Shown: positions 34,386 through 44,808, counted from the first letter of the stretch. The stretch is DNA of 64,000 nucleotides from CAWCPR01 sp963797475 (GCA_963797475.1 CAWCPR010000001.1:806001-870000), one strand, 5' to 3'. Translations and numbers: made by a program. The notes: a model not told the origin generated them from the letters alone.

Positions 34386-37134
34386 ATGGCTGGTCTTCCT
34401 TCGGGGACAGTTACTTTCTTATTTACCGACATCGAAGGCTCCACACGAACTCTTGCAGCAGTTAGGCGATAAATTCGCCTCCTTGTTCAGCGAGCAACAG
34501 CAGATTTTGCGCGAAGCCTTTGAGACATACAATGGGAGCGTGGTTGGCGCGCCAGGCGATTCATTCTTCGTTGCTTTCCCAAGCGCCATGAATGCCGTCA
34601 AGGCCGTGGTGCAATCCCAACGTGAGCTTGCTGCCCACGCGTGGGTGAATGATGCCAGCGTACGCGTGCGCATGGGCTTGCACACAGGCGAGGCGCAAAT
34701 CAAAGCGTTGGATTACGTGGGCATCGACGTACATCGCGCCGCGCGCATTGCGGCCGCCGCGCATGGCGGCCAGGTGCTGCTATCGCAGGCAACTTCCGCT
34801 TTGGTCGAGAGCGAACTACCCGAAGGTGTGACATTGTTAGATCTCGGTGAACACCGCCTCAAAGATTTACGCCGGCCCAAGCATTTGTTCCAACTCGTCA
34901 TCGCAGGTTTGCCATCTGACTTCCCTCCGCTTGAGTCGTCGGAAGTATCCCCAAACAATCTGCCAATTCAACTTACCAGTTTCATCGGGCGCTCGAAAGA
35001 GACCAGCGAGGTCAAGCAGTTGCTTTCCAACGGGCGCCTCTTGACCCTGACAGGCCCGGGCGGCAGCGGCAAGACGAGGTTGGCGCTGCAAGTTGCCGCC
35101 GAGTCAATCGACCATTTTCCGGATGGCGTGTTTTTCGTCGCTCTAGCGCCAATCACTGATCCCGGGCTCGTCGCTTCGACGATTGCCCAACCGTTAGGCG
35201 TCGCTGAGACGTCAGGGCGGTCTATTGTTGACAGCCTGAAGGACAATTTGCAAAGCAAAACTTTGCTGCTCTTGATTGACAACTTTGAACAGGTGATCTC
35301 TGCTGCGCCGCTCGTCGCCGAATTGTTGGCGGCGAGCAGTGGATTAAAGATTTTAGCCACCAGCCGTGAAGGGTTGCCCATCAGCGGCGAGCGCGAGTAT
35401 CCCGTGCCGCCGCTGGCTCTGCCCAATCTCATGCAGCTACCATCGCTGGAATCCCTTTCACAATATGCCGCAGTCGAATTGTTTGTCCAGCGCGCCCAGG
35501 CGGTCAAGCCGAACTTTCGTATCACGGACGATACCGCCTCGGCGGTAGTCGAAATTTGCCATCGATTGGATGGGCTGCCGCTGGCCATCGAATTGGCGGC
35601 GGCGCGCATCAAGTTATTACAGCCGGTCGCCATGCTCGCCCGCCTGGAGCATCGTCTGCATTTTTTGACAGGCGGTGGGCGGGATTTACCGGCGCGCCAG
35701 CAGACCCTGCGCAATGCCATCGCCTGGAGCTATGACCTGCTGAACGAAAGCGAACAGAAATTGTTCCGGCGGTCATCCGTTTTCGTCGGCGGTTTTACAA
35801 TCGCTGCGGTAGAGGCGGTTGCCGCGCAGGACCCAGGCCAGGTCTCCATATTGGATCAATTAGGATCGCTGTTGGATAAGAGCTTGCTGCAAGAGGTTGA
35901 GGGAACGAATGAAGAACCGCGTTTTGTAATGTTGGAACTGCTGCGCGAGTTTGGCCTGGAACAATTGGAAGCGAGCGGCGAGTTAGAAACCATTCGACGC
36001 CATCATGCAAATTTTTTCCTGGCGCTCGCCGAGCAGGCCGAAGCAAGCCCGGATAACTCGGAGCAGGTCCAATGGATGAACAGCATGGAGCAAGAGCACG
36101 ACAACTTACGGGCCGCGCTCGAGTGGAGCAAGACGGCGGAAGGCGCAGGAGATAGTTGTTTGCGATTAGCTGGCATGCTTGGATTATTCTGGGAGGCTCG
36201 TGGTTATTATAGCGAGGGGCGTGAAAGGCTGTCCGCCATTCTTTTGAAAGAAATTGCACAAGGGCGTACGGCAGCACGCGCCAGGCTGCTTGCCAGGGCG
36301 GCGGAGCTTGCTTACCGGCAAAGCGATTATCCGGCGACTACAGCATTCTCCGGAGAGAGCCTGGCAATTTGCCGCGAAGTTGGAGACAGGCGATGCATCG
36401 CTTCTGCCCTTCTCAAGCTTGCCAATGCAGCAACCGAGGTGGGGGATCATGCGACCGCCTCGGGGTATTTGGAAGAGGCGCTGGCGATATGGCGCGAACT
36501 GGGGGATAAACTTGGCACCGCGCGGGCCTATATCAGTTTAGGATGGACTGCGCTGCGATCGGGAAATTATCATCTGGCTAAGGCTCGCCTGGAAGCAGCA
36601 TTGGCCTTGTCACGCGAATTAGGGGATACCCGCAGAATGGGCTTCGAGCTTTCTGGCCTGGGTGAGGTCGCATTGCGCCAGGGGGATTACACCCGAGCGG
36701 CGGGATTGGTTGAGGAAAGCCTGGAGCTGCGCAGGCAGCTTGGCAACAAGTGGGGCGTCGGCGTTTCTCTGGGCATATTGGGCTGGGTCGCATTGCGCCA
36801 GGGAGATTGGGATCACGCGGTCGCTCGACTGGGCGAAAGCCTGGAAGTTCGCCGGGAAATTGGCGATAAGAGCGGCAGCGCCTGGTGCCTCGAGCGCCTG
36901 GCGCAGGTCGCCCTGGCTCAGAGCCAGGCTGAGAAAGCGGCGAGATTGTTCGGCGCAGCGTCAGCCCTGCGCGCTTCCATCGGTTCGGTCATCGATCCCG
37001 TGGATCAATCCGAGTATGAAAGCAATAGGACATCGCTGTTCGCGGAATTAGGCCAGGAACGATTTGCGGCAGCCTGGGACGAAGGGCGCACCCTGACGCT
37101 AGAGCAGGCGGTCACCTACGCGCTGGAGAGCTAG
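34386..37134 (+). CDS. Class III nucleotide cyclase / AAA-type ATPase / TPR protein, frameshifted at N-terminus
   Basis: A signalling protein of about 915 residues. ATG 34386 opens MAGLPSGTVTFLFTDIEGST, the start of a class III adenylate/guanylate cyclase domain with its first metal Asp. One extra base at about 34443-34453 then breaks the frame; without it STR joins LLQQLGDKFASL. The domain continues with GAPGDSFFVAF (second metal Asp), RMGLHTGEA and DYVGIDVHRAARIAAAAHGG. Next is an NB-ARC/STAND ATPase (Walker A GPGGSGKTRLA, Walker B LLLLIDNFEQV, then ICHRLDGLPLAIELAAARI) and C-terminal TPR repeats (about residues 620-860, units like RQLGNKWGVGVSLGILGW). As written, the long frame begins upstream out of phase and lacks the FTDIEGST motif. 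It could make cAMP or cGMP under STAND control. Confidence 0.85.
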
Positions 37135-37440
37135 ACCTGAGCTATTTCTGCTCATCGTGAGTTATGGATCAAATCGTATTTCGTGTTGGTAAGTTTGAAG
37201 ATGCGTCACTGCAAAATTGGGAATCGATGCTGCGGAACACTCTGGAAGGCGTCACCTTTCTTCTTTCATCACAGTCCTTCGATGCAGAATAGAATTAGCC
37301 GGTAATTCCTGTCCGCCGCCGATCACGGTTCTTATCTGTTCCATTTTATCATTATTAATATTCCAGATGCGGGTGCGGCGCTCCGGGTGTCAGTCCGCCT
37401 TTGGCCGAGCGGAATCAATAGCCCGCAAAGGGACCTCGCG
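37135..37440. other. Intergenic region between convergent genes
   Basis: 306 bases between the stop of the cyclase-ATPase gene and the stop of the flavin monooxygenase gene. Short frames here lack ribosome-binding sites and recognisable motifs. I see no convincing terminator hairpin. Confidence 0.5.
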
Positions 37441-38568
37441 CTAGGCGTCGCGCGGTTGTAGAAGATTTATGCCTTCATTTTGCCGCGTACGCCGCTGCCG
37501 AGTTCGGATAGCCTGGACGACGTATTCCGCGTCCCGCCCGACGCCATGGATCATACTGGACGACGCAGCAAAAAGGAAGGCCAGGCCGACGAAGTACAGC
37601 CCTGGCTCGCTGGTTACCACCCCGCGTTCGTGCAGCAGCCCGTGTTCCCCGAGGATGGGCAGGTCGATCCACGAGAAGCCGGGATGGAATCCCGTGCACC
37701 AGATGACATTGGCTACGTCGAGGACGCGGCCGTCCTCCAGCACGGGCAGCCCGTCCCGCACGCCCACAACGCGGGGAACCCGTTGGATCCCGGCCGCGGC
37801 CAGATCCTTGGGCTTGGTCCGGACGAGCGGCATCCCGTGGGACAGGATTTTCAGCCGGTTCTTGCGGCCCATGGGTGTATTCAGGGTCAATACGCGGTGG
37901 AAGACGAAACGGAACAACAAGGGGATTACAAGGAATCGCGCAGCGGTCCCCTCGATGCGGAATGGAATGTGGCCGGTATCTCTTCCTGACAGCCAGACCG
38001 GGTGGCCACGCGCCACCTCAAGGGCGATCTCGGCTCCCGAGTTGCCTGCTCCCACGATCAGGGCGCTTCCATCCCGCAGTTGCGAGGAGTTCCGGTATTC
38101 GCTCGAATGCAACTGAACAATGCTGGGATCAAGCTCCCGGGCGAACGGAGGCAACCAGGGCTTCTGCCAGTTCGACATCGCCACCACCACGTTGTTGGCC
38201 TCGAACCGCAGGTCGCCTGCTGTCACCAAGAACTGGCTTCCTTGCCTCAAGAGGCAGTCTACGCTGACACCCAATCGAACCGGCAAATCGAAGCGCGCAG
38301 CGTAGGACTCCAGGTAGTCGGCCATCTCGTCCTTCGTGGGAAACGCGTGGGGCCGTGCCGGGAAGGGCAGGCCAGGGAGCCCATCGAAGCGGGCGGGGGT
38401 GAACAGGCGCAGCGAGTCCCAGCGCTTCCGCCATGAATCGCCAGTGCGCTCGTTCGCGTCGAGGATGACAAAATCCTGCCCCTGCTGTTTCAGGTAATAT
38501 CCGGTAGCCAGCCCTGCCTGGCCGCCACCGATAACGATGGTGTCATGGCTAAAGGTTGCGTTTTTCAT
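37441..38568 (-). CDS. FAD/NAD(P)-dependent flavin monooxygenase-like oxidoreductase
   Basis: A 375-residue flavoprotein of the class B flavin monooxygenase/CzcO-like group. The FAD Rossmann motif is TIVIGGGQAGLATGYYL (10-26), the NAD(P) Rossmann motif ALIVGAGNSGAEIALEVA lies near 170-187, and ATG-like NVIWCTGFHPGFSWID near 290-305 completes the fold. WDSLRLFTPARFDGLPGLPF is characteristic. A strict Baeyer-Villiger or FMO fingerprint (FxGxxxHxxxW) is not seen; only VVVAMSNWQKPWLPPF occurs at that place. It probably oxidises a small organic or sulfur/nitrogen compound; the substrate is unknown. ATG 38568 follows GAGGAG. It leads a same-strand run with three small membrane proteins. Confidence 0.88.
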   Translation of the reverse strand: MKNATFSHDTIVIGGGQAGLATGYYLKQQGQDFVILDANERTGDSWRKRWDSLRLFTPARFDGLPGLPFPARPHAFPTKDEMADYLESYAARFDLPVRLGVSVDCLLRQGSQFLVTAGDLRFEANNVVVAMSNWQKPWLPPFARELDPSIVQLHSSEYRNSSQLRDGSALIVGAGNSGAEIALEVARGHPVWLSGRDTGHIPFRIEGTAARFLVIPLLFRFVFHRVLTLNTPMGRKNRLKILSHGMPLVRTKPKDLAAAGIQRVPRVVGVRDGLPVLEDGRVLDVANVIWCTGFHPGFSWIDLPILGEHGLLHERGVVTSEPGLYFVGLAFLFAASSSMIHGVGRDAEYVVQAIRTRQRRTRQNEGINLLQPRDA

Positions 38569-38600
38569 CGTATATTCTCCTCGTTAAATAGTTTGTAGGT

Positions 38601-39254
38601 TCAAACCGCACCCATGGCAATGGAGCGAAGCCGCGCCGCCGTGAGAACGAACCACGTCACGAATGTAACCAGAAAAGCCCTCTGAGCCAGGCCTGCTAGA
38701 CCTGATTCTGTAACCATCGCTAAGGGGACAGTAATGAACTCCACCAGCATGACCAGTGACAGAATAAGCGCGAGGCGGTGGAAGGAACCCCAAATTGCAT
38801 CGTACTTGAAGTGCTGTGACACCAGGATTACGCTGGAGGTCAGGCTGAGAAAAATCAGCGGACCATTGATGGCATGGATAGCGCCCGCCATGGTCTGAGC
38901 CGCCCCATCTGCATCGATCGGAAAGATCATGGCGATCAGGACTCCCACCGCCCATATTCCTAACAGAGCCAACCCTATTCGGGATCGCGCCGGCCCAGGT
39001 ATACCCTGGTACAGTCCAATGACCAGGGCCCAAGAAGCCAGGCTCATACTGAAAAAGGCTGAGGTCATCAAAAACCCGAATGGCCCAACTGCATACTCAC
39101 TGGTTGTCCGGCTGATCGGGTTGAGGTCGTGACGTAGGAAATGTAAAGTGGCGAGGATCACAACGAAATAAGAGATAGCGGCAAGGGCGACGGTAGTCAA
39201 TTTGGAAACTGTCTTAGACCCCTGAGAGCTGAATGAATGGGTTGTGCCAAACAT
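38601..39254 (-). CDS. DUF998 family membrane protein
   Basis: A 217-residue integral membrane protein with six predicted helices (about 20-40, 57-80, 90-110, 120-145, 155-178, 190-210). The segments ISRTTSEYAVGPFGFLM and IAMIFPIDADGAAQTMAGAI, with HAINGPLIF, match the DUF998 family, which has no known biochemical role. ATG 39254 has AAAGGAGA about 7 bases upstream. It ends 32 bases before the monooxygenase start and is probably co-transcribed. Confidence 0.85.
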   Translation of the reverse strand: MFGTTHSFSSQGSKTVSKLTTVALAAISYFVVILATLHFLRHDLNPISRTTSEYAVGPFGFLMTSAFFSMSLASWALVIGLYQGIPGPARSRIGLALLGIWAVGVLIAMIFPIDADGAAQTMAGAIHAINGPLIFLSLTSSVILVSQHFKYDAIWGSFHRLALILSLVMLVEFITVPLAMVTESGLAGLAQRAFLVTFVTWFVLTAARLRSIAMGAV

Positions 39255-39288
39255 GGTTTATGTCTCCTTTTATTCCGGGTGTTTTCAA

Positions 39289-39906
39289 TTATCTGCTAAG
39301 TTCGCGCTTTTCCGACCAGACCGCGTAACCCATCCAGGCAAAGCCGATGCCGAATAATACATCGCCGGCGGTCACGATCACATGCGATAGTGTGCGGTCG
39401 AACAGTGGCGCTTCCGAAATCATAAAAAACAATACGCCAATGATTAACAATAAACCTGACCAACGAGGTAACACATTTGCGCGCATCGTCGCAATACCAA
39501 ACAGGATATAGCCCAGCACAAAGCCCAGAATCAGCATAAGGACTCCAGCTGTTGGCCATGCGGCGGCTTGATCAAACAGAACAGGCGTTTCTGCAGCGAC
39601 TAAGGGAAGGAGGGTAGAGGCCATGAAGAATATGTTACCCACTAAGGCCGTGCCAAAGAAGGCCAGAACGAAACCGACCAGCCCAAGCCAATTTGACTTT
39701 TCCACCTGACGGACATATAGTCCCGGCAGGCTAAAAAGCATCAGAATTGCGGAAACCCAGTAAACCAGATGTGCAGGTATCCAATTAGGGCTACTGTAGG
39801 CGGCAATATCTTCGCCAACAGGATGAAGGAGTGCGCCGAAAGTGTAGAGCGCACCTGCCAAGATACTTATCAGTCCACTCCAACGGATTAGGTTTGCAGT
39901 TGACAC
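39289..39906 (-). CDS. Hypothetical six-helix membrane protein
   Basis: A 205-residue protein starting at GTG 39906 behind AGGAGG. It has about six hydrophobic helices (for example LIRWSGLISILAGALYTFGA at 6-25 and LVYWVSAILMLFSLPGLYV near 47-65). GLVGFVLAFFGTALVGNIFF and PTAGVLMLILGFVLGYILFG are further clear spans. I recognise no named family. It may be a general membrane protein similar to DUF4386-type proteins. It lies between the DUF998 and PQ-loop genes on the same strand. Confidence 0.75.
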   Translation of the reverse strand: MSTANLIRWSGLISILAGALYTFGALLHPVGEDIAAYSSPNWIPAHLVYWVSAILMLFSLPGLYVRQVEKSNWLGLVGFVLAFFGTALVGNIFFMASTLLPLVAAETPVLFDQAAAWPTAGVLMLILGFVLGYILFGIATMRANVLPRWSGLLLIIGVLFFMISEAPLFDRTLSHVIVTAGDVLFGIGFAWMGYAVWSEKRELSR

Positions 39907-40002
39907 TTCATACCTCCTCGCATTCTATAAAGTCAAAGGTAATAATAATTAGAGAAAGGATATCCAATTTAGCTCGCCAGATCATGCCCCGAGAGGGGTA
40001 TC

Positions 40003-40299
40003 TCAACGGGCTACAGTTTGCGTCCGGGCCTGGCGCCGCCATTCGTAGCGCAGGTACCAGACCAGCATCAGCCCTGTGGTGACTAGGTAGAAGGCGTGCA
40101 GCAGCCAGATGGGTCCCATCGGCAGATGGAAAATGTAGATGGAATGAATGACGTTGCCCAGGTTGCTGAGCAAGATGTTGCTCAGGCTGTAGGATCTCAA
40201 GTCCTTCGTCCGGAACGCTTTCATCAGCATGGGCAGCGTGCTGAATGCAAAGATGGTGGTCGAGATTGCGCCGGCTAAAATGGGTAGGTTAATATTCAT
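40003..40299 (-). CDS. PQ-loop/SemiSWEET-like small membrane protein
   Basis: A 98-residue protein with three hydrophobic helices. TTIFAFSTLPMLMKAFRTKD followed by LRSYSLSNILLSNLGNVIHS fits a three-helix PQ-loop (MtN3/SemiSWEET) half-transporter, with the helix 1 Pro in STLPML and the S/N-rich segment before helix 2. Such proteins dimerise to pass small sugars or other solutes. The substrate is not deducible. ATG 40299 has GAGGTGC 9 bases upstream. It is the last-transcribed-first gene of the membrane group, lying below the MalT-like regulator and separated from it by a terminator. Confidence 0.75.
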   Translation of the reverse strand: MNINLPILAGAISTTIFAFSTLPMLMKAFRTKDLRSYSLSNILLSNLGNVIHSIYIFHLPMGPIWLLHAFYLVTTGLMLVWYLRYEWRRQARTQTVAR

Positions 40300-40348
40300 C
40301 GCAGCACCTCATGAATTCCTAGTTCGATTAGTAACTAAGACAATGATA

Positions 40349-40375
40349 TAAAAAAGGGCACGCTGACGCATGCCC
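40349..40375 (-). terminator. Rho-independent terminator after MalT-like regulator
   Basis: On the reverse strand, GGGCATGC, loop GTCA, GCGTGCCC (8 pairs with one G-U) is followed by TTTTTTAT. It lies 65 bases after the regulator stop codon and before the PQ-loop gene. Confidence 0.8.
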
Positions 40376-40439
40376 TGGATGGGGAATTCAGGAGGGTAAT
40401 ACTTTTTTTGGGTAGTTGGGGTTAGAGGGGCGGCGGCTG

Positions 40440-43110
40440 CTAGTCGAGTAAGTCCAATTCTCTAGCCCTGGCCACTGCCTGGGTGCGGTTACCCACGGTG
40501 AGCTTGCCGTAGATGTTGGCGCTGTGCTTCTTCACGGTCTCGGGCGAGACTACTAATTGCTCGGCGATCTCTCGGTTCGTCATACCGGCGGCGAGCAAGC
40601 GCAGAACTTCCATTTCGCGCTCTGTCAGGGGTTCAGGCAGGGCAGAGCCAGGCAGGCCCATCACCGCATCAAGACCGAAGGCCGCCAGCAGCCGATCCGT
40701 GTAGTCCGGCATGACCTTCCGAGAACGGGCTTCCTGCAGTAGCCTGCCCAAGGGGAGCCCTAGATCAGCGAAGAGGCGTATGTAGCCCTCCGGTTCGGCC
40801 AGCCGCAAAGCATGTTCGAGAGGGATGAGAGCGCCTGTTCGTTCGCCACGCTGCCAGTCAGCCAGGGCTTTAAGCGCCAGTGCCTCGATGGTGACGCGCA
40901 TCTGGCCCTCTTCCTCGGCTGTCTGCAACAGGCGCTCAATAAGTGCTTGCGATATTGAGAGTGACGGCGCATCTCCTTTAACGATCAGCACCCGGGCCAT
41001 CGCCAGTTGTGCCACCACACTTTCCGGTCGTCCTTCGAACGCTGGCGTGTGCAACATCTCTTCGGACCAGTTCAGTGCTGGTCTGAGCCTGTCCTGCGCC
41101 AGCCAGAGATCGAGCCGGAAACGCTCGTATTGACTGGTCCACTCCGGAAATTGGGCTTGCTCCACCAATGGGCGAACTCGCTCCAGATACCCGGCTGCCG
41201 TCTCGACCTCGCCTTCCGTCAGCTTGATACGAGCCGCGATCAAATATCCGGCGATCAGCGCCCGTACGTCTCCGCCCAGGTCGGCGTGTTGCAGCCCCCA
41301 CGACACGTGCTCCCAGGATTCGGCCAATTGGTTCCACTCGTATAGAAGCTCGCCCATCCGGATGTATACCCAGCCGATGACTGGTAATTCCAGGCGGCCC
41401 CAATTCTCCCGGTCCCGGATGGCTGTGAGAGCCCTTCTCCAATAGCCGGCAGCGTTTTGCAGATGGCCCTGTCTCAGCTCGAGGTCTGCAAGAGCGCCAA
41501 AGACATGGGCTGAAAAGAGGCGGACTGAAGGGGAGTGGGTGACTTCAAGCGCGGTGAGGTAGCATTCTTTCGCTTCCTCCCAGCGCCCATTCCGGCGGTA
41601 GGCATCTCCAAGCGCACCATAAACCCCAGGTCGAAAGCCTACATCCTTGTCTGGCAAATCACGCAGCGCACGATCCGCATAAGTCTCTGCCCGCGCAAGG
41701 TCGTTTTGAGTGCACGCGATAAAGCAGCGAACGGCCAGCACCCTTGCCAATTGCCAATGTGTATCCTCGCTCTCTATGGCTACTAATCTCTGTTCAATGT
41801 CATCCACTAAGCGAACGCAAGCCTCAAACGCGCCAGTGTAAGCCAGCAGCCCTGCCCGCATCAGGTCAAGCGCGGGATAAGCAGCAGACCAGGCCGTTGG
41901 GAGCGAGTTCGATCCAACTTTCCACAACTTTTAACTCGCCCCCGTTGAGCTTTGCAAAGAAATATTTGTCGAGGATCTCAATTACCTGGTCCACATCATC
42001 ACCCGCCGCAGCATGGCGGAAAGCCTGTTCCGGGAGATTATGCGCCGCATACCAGGCCGCGGCCCGGCGGTGAAGACCAGCGACCTCATCGGCGTGTCGC
42101 CGGTCAAGCTCGCTTCGCAGGAAGTCGGCGAAGAGGGGGTGAAAGCGGAACCAGACCCGTTCGTCATCCAATGCTTGCACAAACAGGTTCTGGCGTTCGA
42201 GATGCTCCAGCATTCGCTGCCCATCAGATGTGCCGGTGACGGCTTCGCATAGCGGAGCGCACAGGCGTTCCAGGTGGCTGGTTCGCACCAGGAAACCACG
42301 TACATCCGCAGGGAGTTGGTCGAGGACATCCTGGGAAAGGTAGTCGGCAATAAAACGCTGCCGGCCGCTGATATTCGCGGTGATCGGCTCTTTAGGGTTG
42401 CGGTGCCGCAGACTAAGCGCCGCTAACTGCAGCCCCGCTGCCCACCCTTCGAGCTGGTCTTGCAGACGCTGAATCTCTTCTTCAGGCAGCTCGATGTCCA
42501 TCAAGCGGTTAAGAAAGTCACTCGCTTCCTCCAGGCTGAAGCGCAGATCTTCGGCGCGCAACTCAAGCAACTGGCCCCGCGCCCGGTAACGGGCCAGCGG
42601 CAGCGGCGGATCACTGCGACTGGACAAGATGAAATGCAGCTTCGATGGCAGGTGGTCGAGGAGAAAGGTAACAGCCTCTTGTATGCTGGTGTCCTCGATC
42701 AGATGATAATCGTCGAGGACAAATCCAACTTGGTCGGGCACCTCGTGGGCGGCATTGATGAAGGCTGCCAGCACTGCTTTGATGTTTGGCATCTGGGATC
42801 CGAGCAGGATGCCCAAAGGAGTCTCGACAATATTAGGCTGCACCGCTTCCCAGGCTGCCAGCAGGTAGCGCAGAAAGCTCTCAGCATCATCCTCGTCTCC
42901 GTCAATGGAAAGCCAGGCGACAGTCAAGCTGCTGGCGCGAGCCCATTCGGCGAGGAAGGTTGTTTTACCGTAGCCGGCCGGGGCTGAGATGAGAGTAAGC
43001 TTATGGTGAACAATCTGGTGATCGAGTGCGATTCGAAGACGTGGGCGCGGGACTATCCTTTGTGGCTGGACGGGAATATGTAATTTACTCTCTAATACAA
43101 TCATGCCCAT
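40440..43110 (-). CDS. MalT-like LuxR-family STAND regulator, frameshifted in the middle
   Basis: A large ATP-dependent transcription activator of about 889 residues when repaired. The first part (from ATG 43110) has the STAND ATPase: Walker A SAPAGYGKTTFLAEWA (about 40-55), Walker B VGFVLDDYHLI, and ILSSRSDPPLPLARYRARG. At about 41895-41915 one extra base breaks the frame; removal gives WIELLPTAWSAAYPALDLMR. The second part has TPR-like helices and a C-terminal LuxR helix-turn-helix (LTEREMEVLRLLAAGMTNRE, IAEQLVVSPETVKKHSANIY). Without repair the ATPase is separated from the DNA-binding domain. MalT proteins respond to maltotriose; relatives respond to other small molecules. The neighbouring monooxygenase and membrane genes are plausible targets. 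Confidence 0.85.
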
Positions 43111-43220
43111 AATAGTAGTTAGCCATTCTTAAAGTGCACTTATTATATTCTATCTCACTCACTCAAACATACTTAAGCGCAACCCTCGTCCTCCCCACAT
43201 AACCCTCTAGATGAATTTCA

Positions 43221-44036
43221 TCAAGCCTTCCTGCGCTTGCCTTTTTCAAATATGCGCCGGGGACGGCTGGACTCCCCGCTCTTCTTCGCCTTATATCCAC
43301 CCTTGCCCGGCTGACCCTTCAATGCCGCCGGATCCTTCAACGCCGCAACCTCGGCTGCGCTCAGGTGGCGCCACTCACGTGGCTTGAGGCTGCCCAACAG
43401 AAGAGTCCCGATGCGTGTCCGGATGATCTTCACCACCGGCAGGCCGATTAAAAAGCCGACCTCCCGGATCTGGCGTTTACGGCCTTCGCGCAGGACGACC
43501 CGCAGCCAGGCGCCCTTGCCCGCCGTGGATTCGACTTGCACTTGAGCCGGCGCAGTGCGGTAACCGTCTTCGAGCACGACTCCCCGCCGCCAGGCGGCCA
43601 GCTGTTCGTCATCTGGCCGGCGGGCGACCAGGACTTTATATTCTTTTTCGTGCTGGTACCTGGGATGTGTGAGGCGGTTCGTGAGCTCTCCATCGTTTGT
43701 CAGCAGGATGAGCCCTTCGCTGTCCACATCCAGCCGGCCTACCGGGTAAATCTGCCCTGGGACGGGGACCAAATCGCGCACGGTTGGCCGCGGGTCCGGC
43801 GCTTCCACCGTCGATAGAACCCCGCGCGGCTTGTTGAGAGCGATATAGATGAAAGGCTCGGGCCTGGGCAGCAATTTGCCGTCTACAGTGATTTGATCCC
43901 GGCTGGGATCCGCCTTTGCGCCTAACGCCGCTATCTGTCCATTCACTCGGACCCGGCCGGCGGCGATCAATTCTTCACAAGCGCGGCGCGAGCCGAATCC
44001 AGAACGGGAGAGGATTTTTTGTAAACGTTCTTCCAT
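43221..44036 (-). CDS. rluB: Ribosomal large-subunit pseudouridine synthase B family (RluB/RsuA)
   Basis: A 271-residue RsuA/RluB-family pseudouridine synthase. An S4 RNA-binding domain (about 1-55: EERLQKILSRSGFGSRRACE) is followed by the catalytic domain with VGRLDVDSEGLILLTNDGEL, where the Asp of GRLD is the nucleophile, and HPRYQHEKEYKV. REGRKRQIREVGFLIGLPV is also conserved. ATG 44036 (MEERLQKIL) is the usual family start; an ATG seven codons earlier is possible. The C-terminal 30 residues are Lys/Arg rich, as in many RluB homologues. RluB modifies U2605 of 23S rRNA in E. coli. It follows scpB, a common bacterial gene pair. Confidence 0.92.
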   Translation of the reverse strand: MEERLQKILSRSGFGSRRACEELIAAGRVRVNGQIAALGAKADPSRDQITVDGKLLPRPEPFIYIALNKPRGVLSTVEAPDPRPTVRDLVPVPGQIYPVGRLDVDSEGLILLTNDGELTNRLTHPRYQHEKEYKVLVARRPDDEQLAAWRRGVVLEDGYRTAPAQVQVESTAGKGAWLRVVLREGRKRQIREVGFLIGLPVVKIIRTRIGTLLLGSLKPREWRHLSAAEVAALKDPAALKGQPGKGGYKAKKSGESSRPRRIFEKGKRRKA

Positions 44037-44136
44037 GAGTTTTTCTCTAAGAGGCATTTTAAGATCGATGAACAGTAATTTTCCCTAAGAAATGATTTAA
44101 TCAATCCCTGTGCACTCGCTTTTTAGCGGCGAATTT

Positions 44137-44760
44137 CTATCCTTTCAGTACTTCCAGGCCGTCTTCGGAACCGGCGTCCCCTAGAACGCCGCCGTTGGCG
44201 CTGCCATTGGCGCCGGCATCCTCTCCGAGGTTTAATGGGGGCATTTCTTCCAAAGAATTCAAACCGAAATATTGAAGGAATTCGGGGGTAGTGCTGTAGA
44301 GAATCGGCCGGCCAGGGGCATCCGCCCGCCCGATTTCCTGTATCAGGCCTTTGCTCATCAGGCTTTTCAAGACGCCGTCGCTGTTTACACCCCGAATTGC
44401 ATCGATTTGAGGCCGTGTGGCTGGCTGCTGGTAAGCGATGATTGCTAAAGCTTCAAGCGCGGCCCGGCTTAACCGGCTGTTCGCCTCTAAACCCAGGAAA
44501 CGCTCGATGATCTGCGCTGCTTCAGGGGCCGTGGTGAGCTGCACCCGGCCGCGATGGCGCTGCAGGCGCAGGCCGCTCGCCGGGCGGCGGTCTCGGTACG
44601 AAGCTTCCAGGGCCGTAAGGCCGCGCTCGACCTCTGCGTTTGGCAAATCGAGCGCTGAAGCCAACTGAGATGGTGTTACCGCCTCGGCCGCAACAAATAA
44701 CAAGGCTTCCAGTTGGGCGGCCAATTCCAGGCCGGGCTCGCTTAAAGTAGGCGTTGTCAT
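44137..44760 (-). CDS. scpB: Segregation and condensation protein B
   Basis: A 207-residue ScpB, the winged-helix partner of ScpA and SMC in chromosome condensation. Typical segments are LEALLFVAAEAVTPSQLASAL, LSRAALEALAIIAYQQPATR, PQIDAIRGVNSDGVLKSLMS and RPILYSTTPEFLQYFGLNSL. ATG 44760 (MTTPTLSEPG) is preferred over a longer frame; AGGAGAA lies about 15 bases upstream. The last 30 residues are an acidic, Gly-rich tail. scpA is not adjacent here. The divergent lipoprotein gene begins 48 bases away. Confidence 0.93.
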   Translation of the reverse strand: MTTPTLSEPGLELAAQLEALLFVAAEAVTPSQLASALDLPNAEVERGLTALEASYRDRRPASGLRLQRHRGRVQLTTAPEAAQIIERFLGLEANSRLSRAALEALAIIAYQQPATRPQIDAIRGVNSDGVLKSLMSKGLIQEIGRADAPGRPILYSTTPEFLQYFGLNSLEEMPPLNLGEDAGANGSANGGVLGDAGSEDGLEVLKG

Positions 44761-44808
44761 GCTATGATAAAATTCTCCTGTGGTCAAAGGTAGTCTTAGG
44801 AGACAAGA

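Noticed and set aside
37217..37444. 75-residue frame in the 37135-37440 gap
   Set aside because: No ribosome-binding site, no recognisable motif and unusual composition; treated as non-coding.
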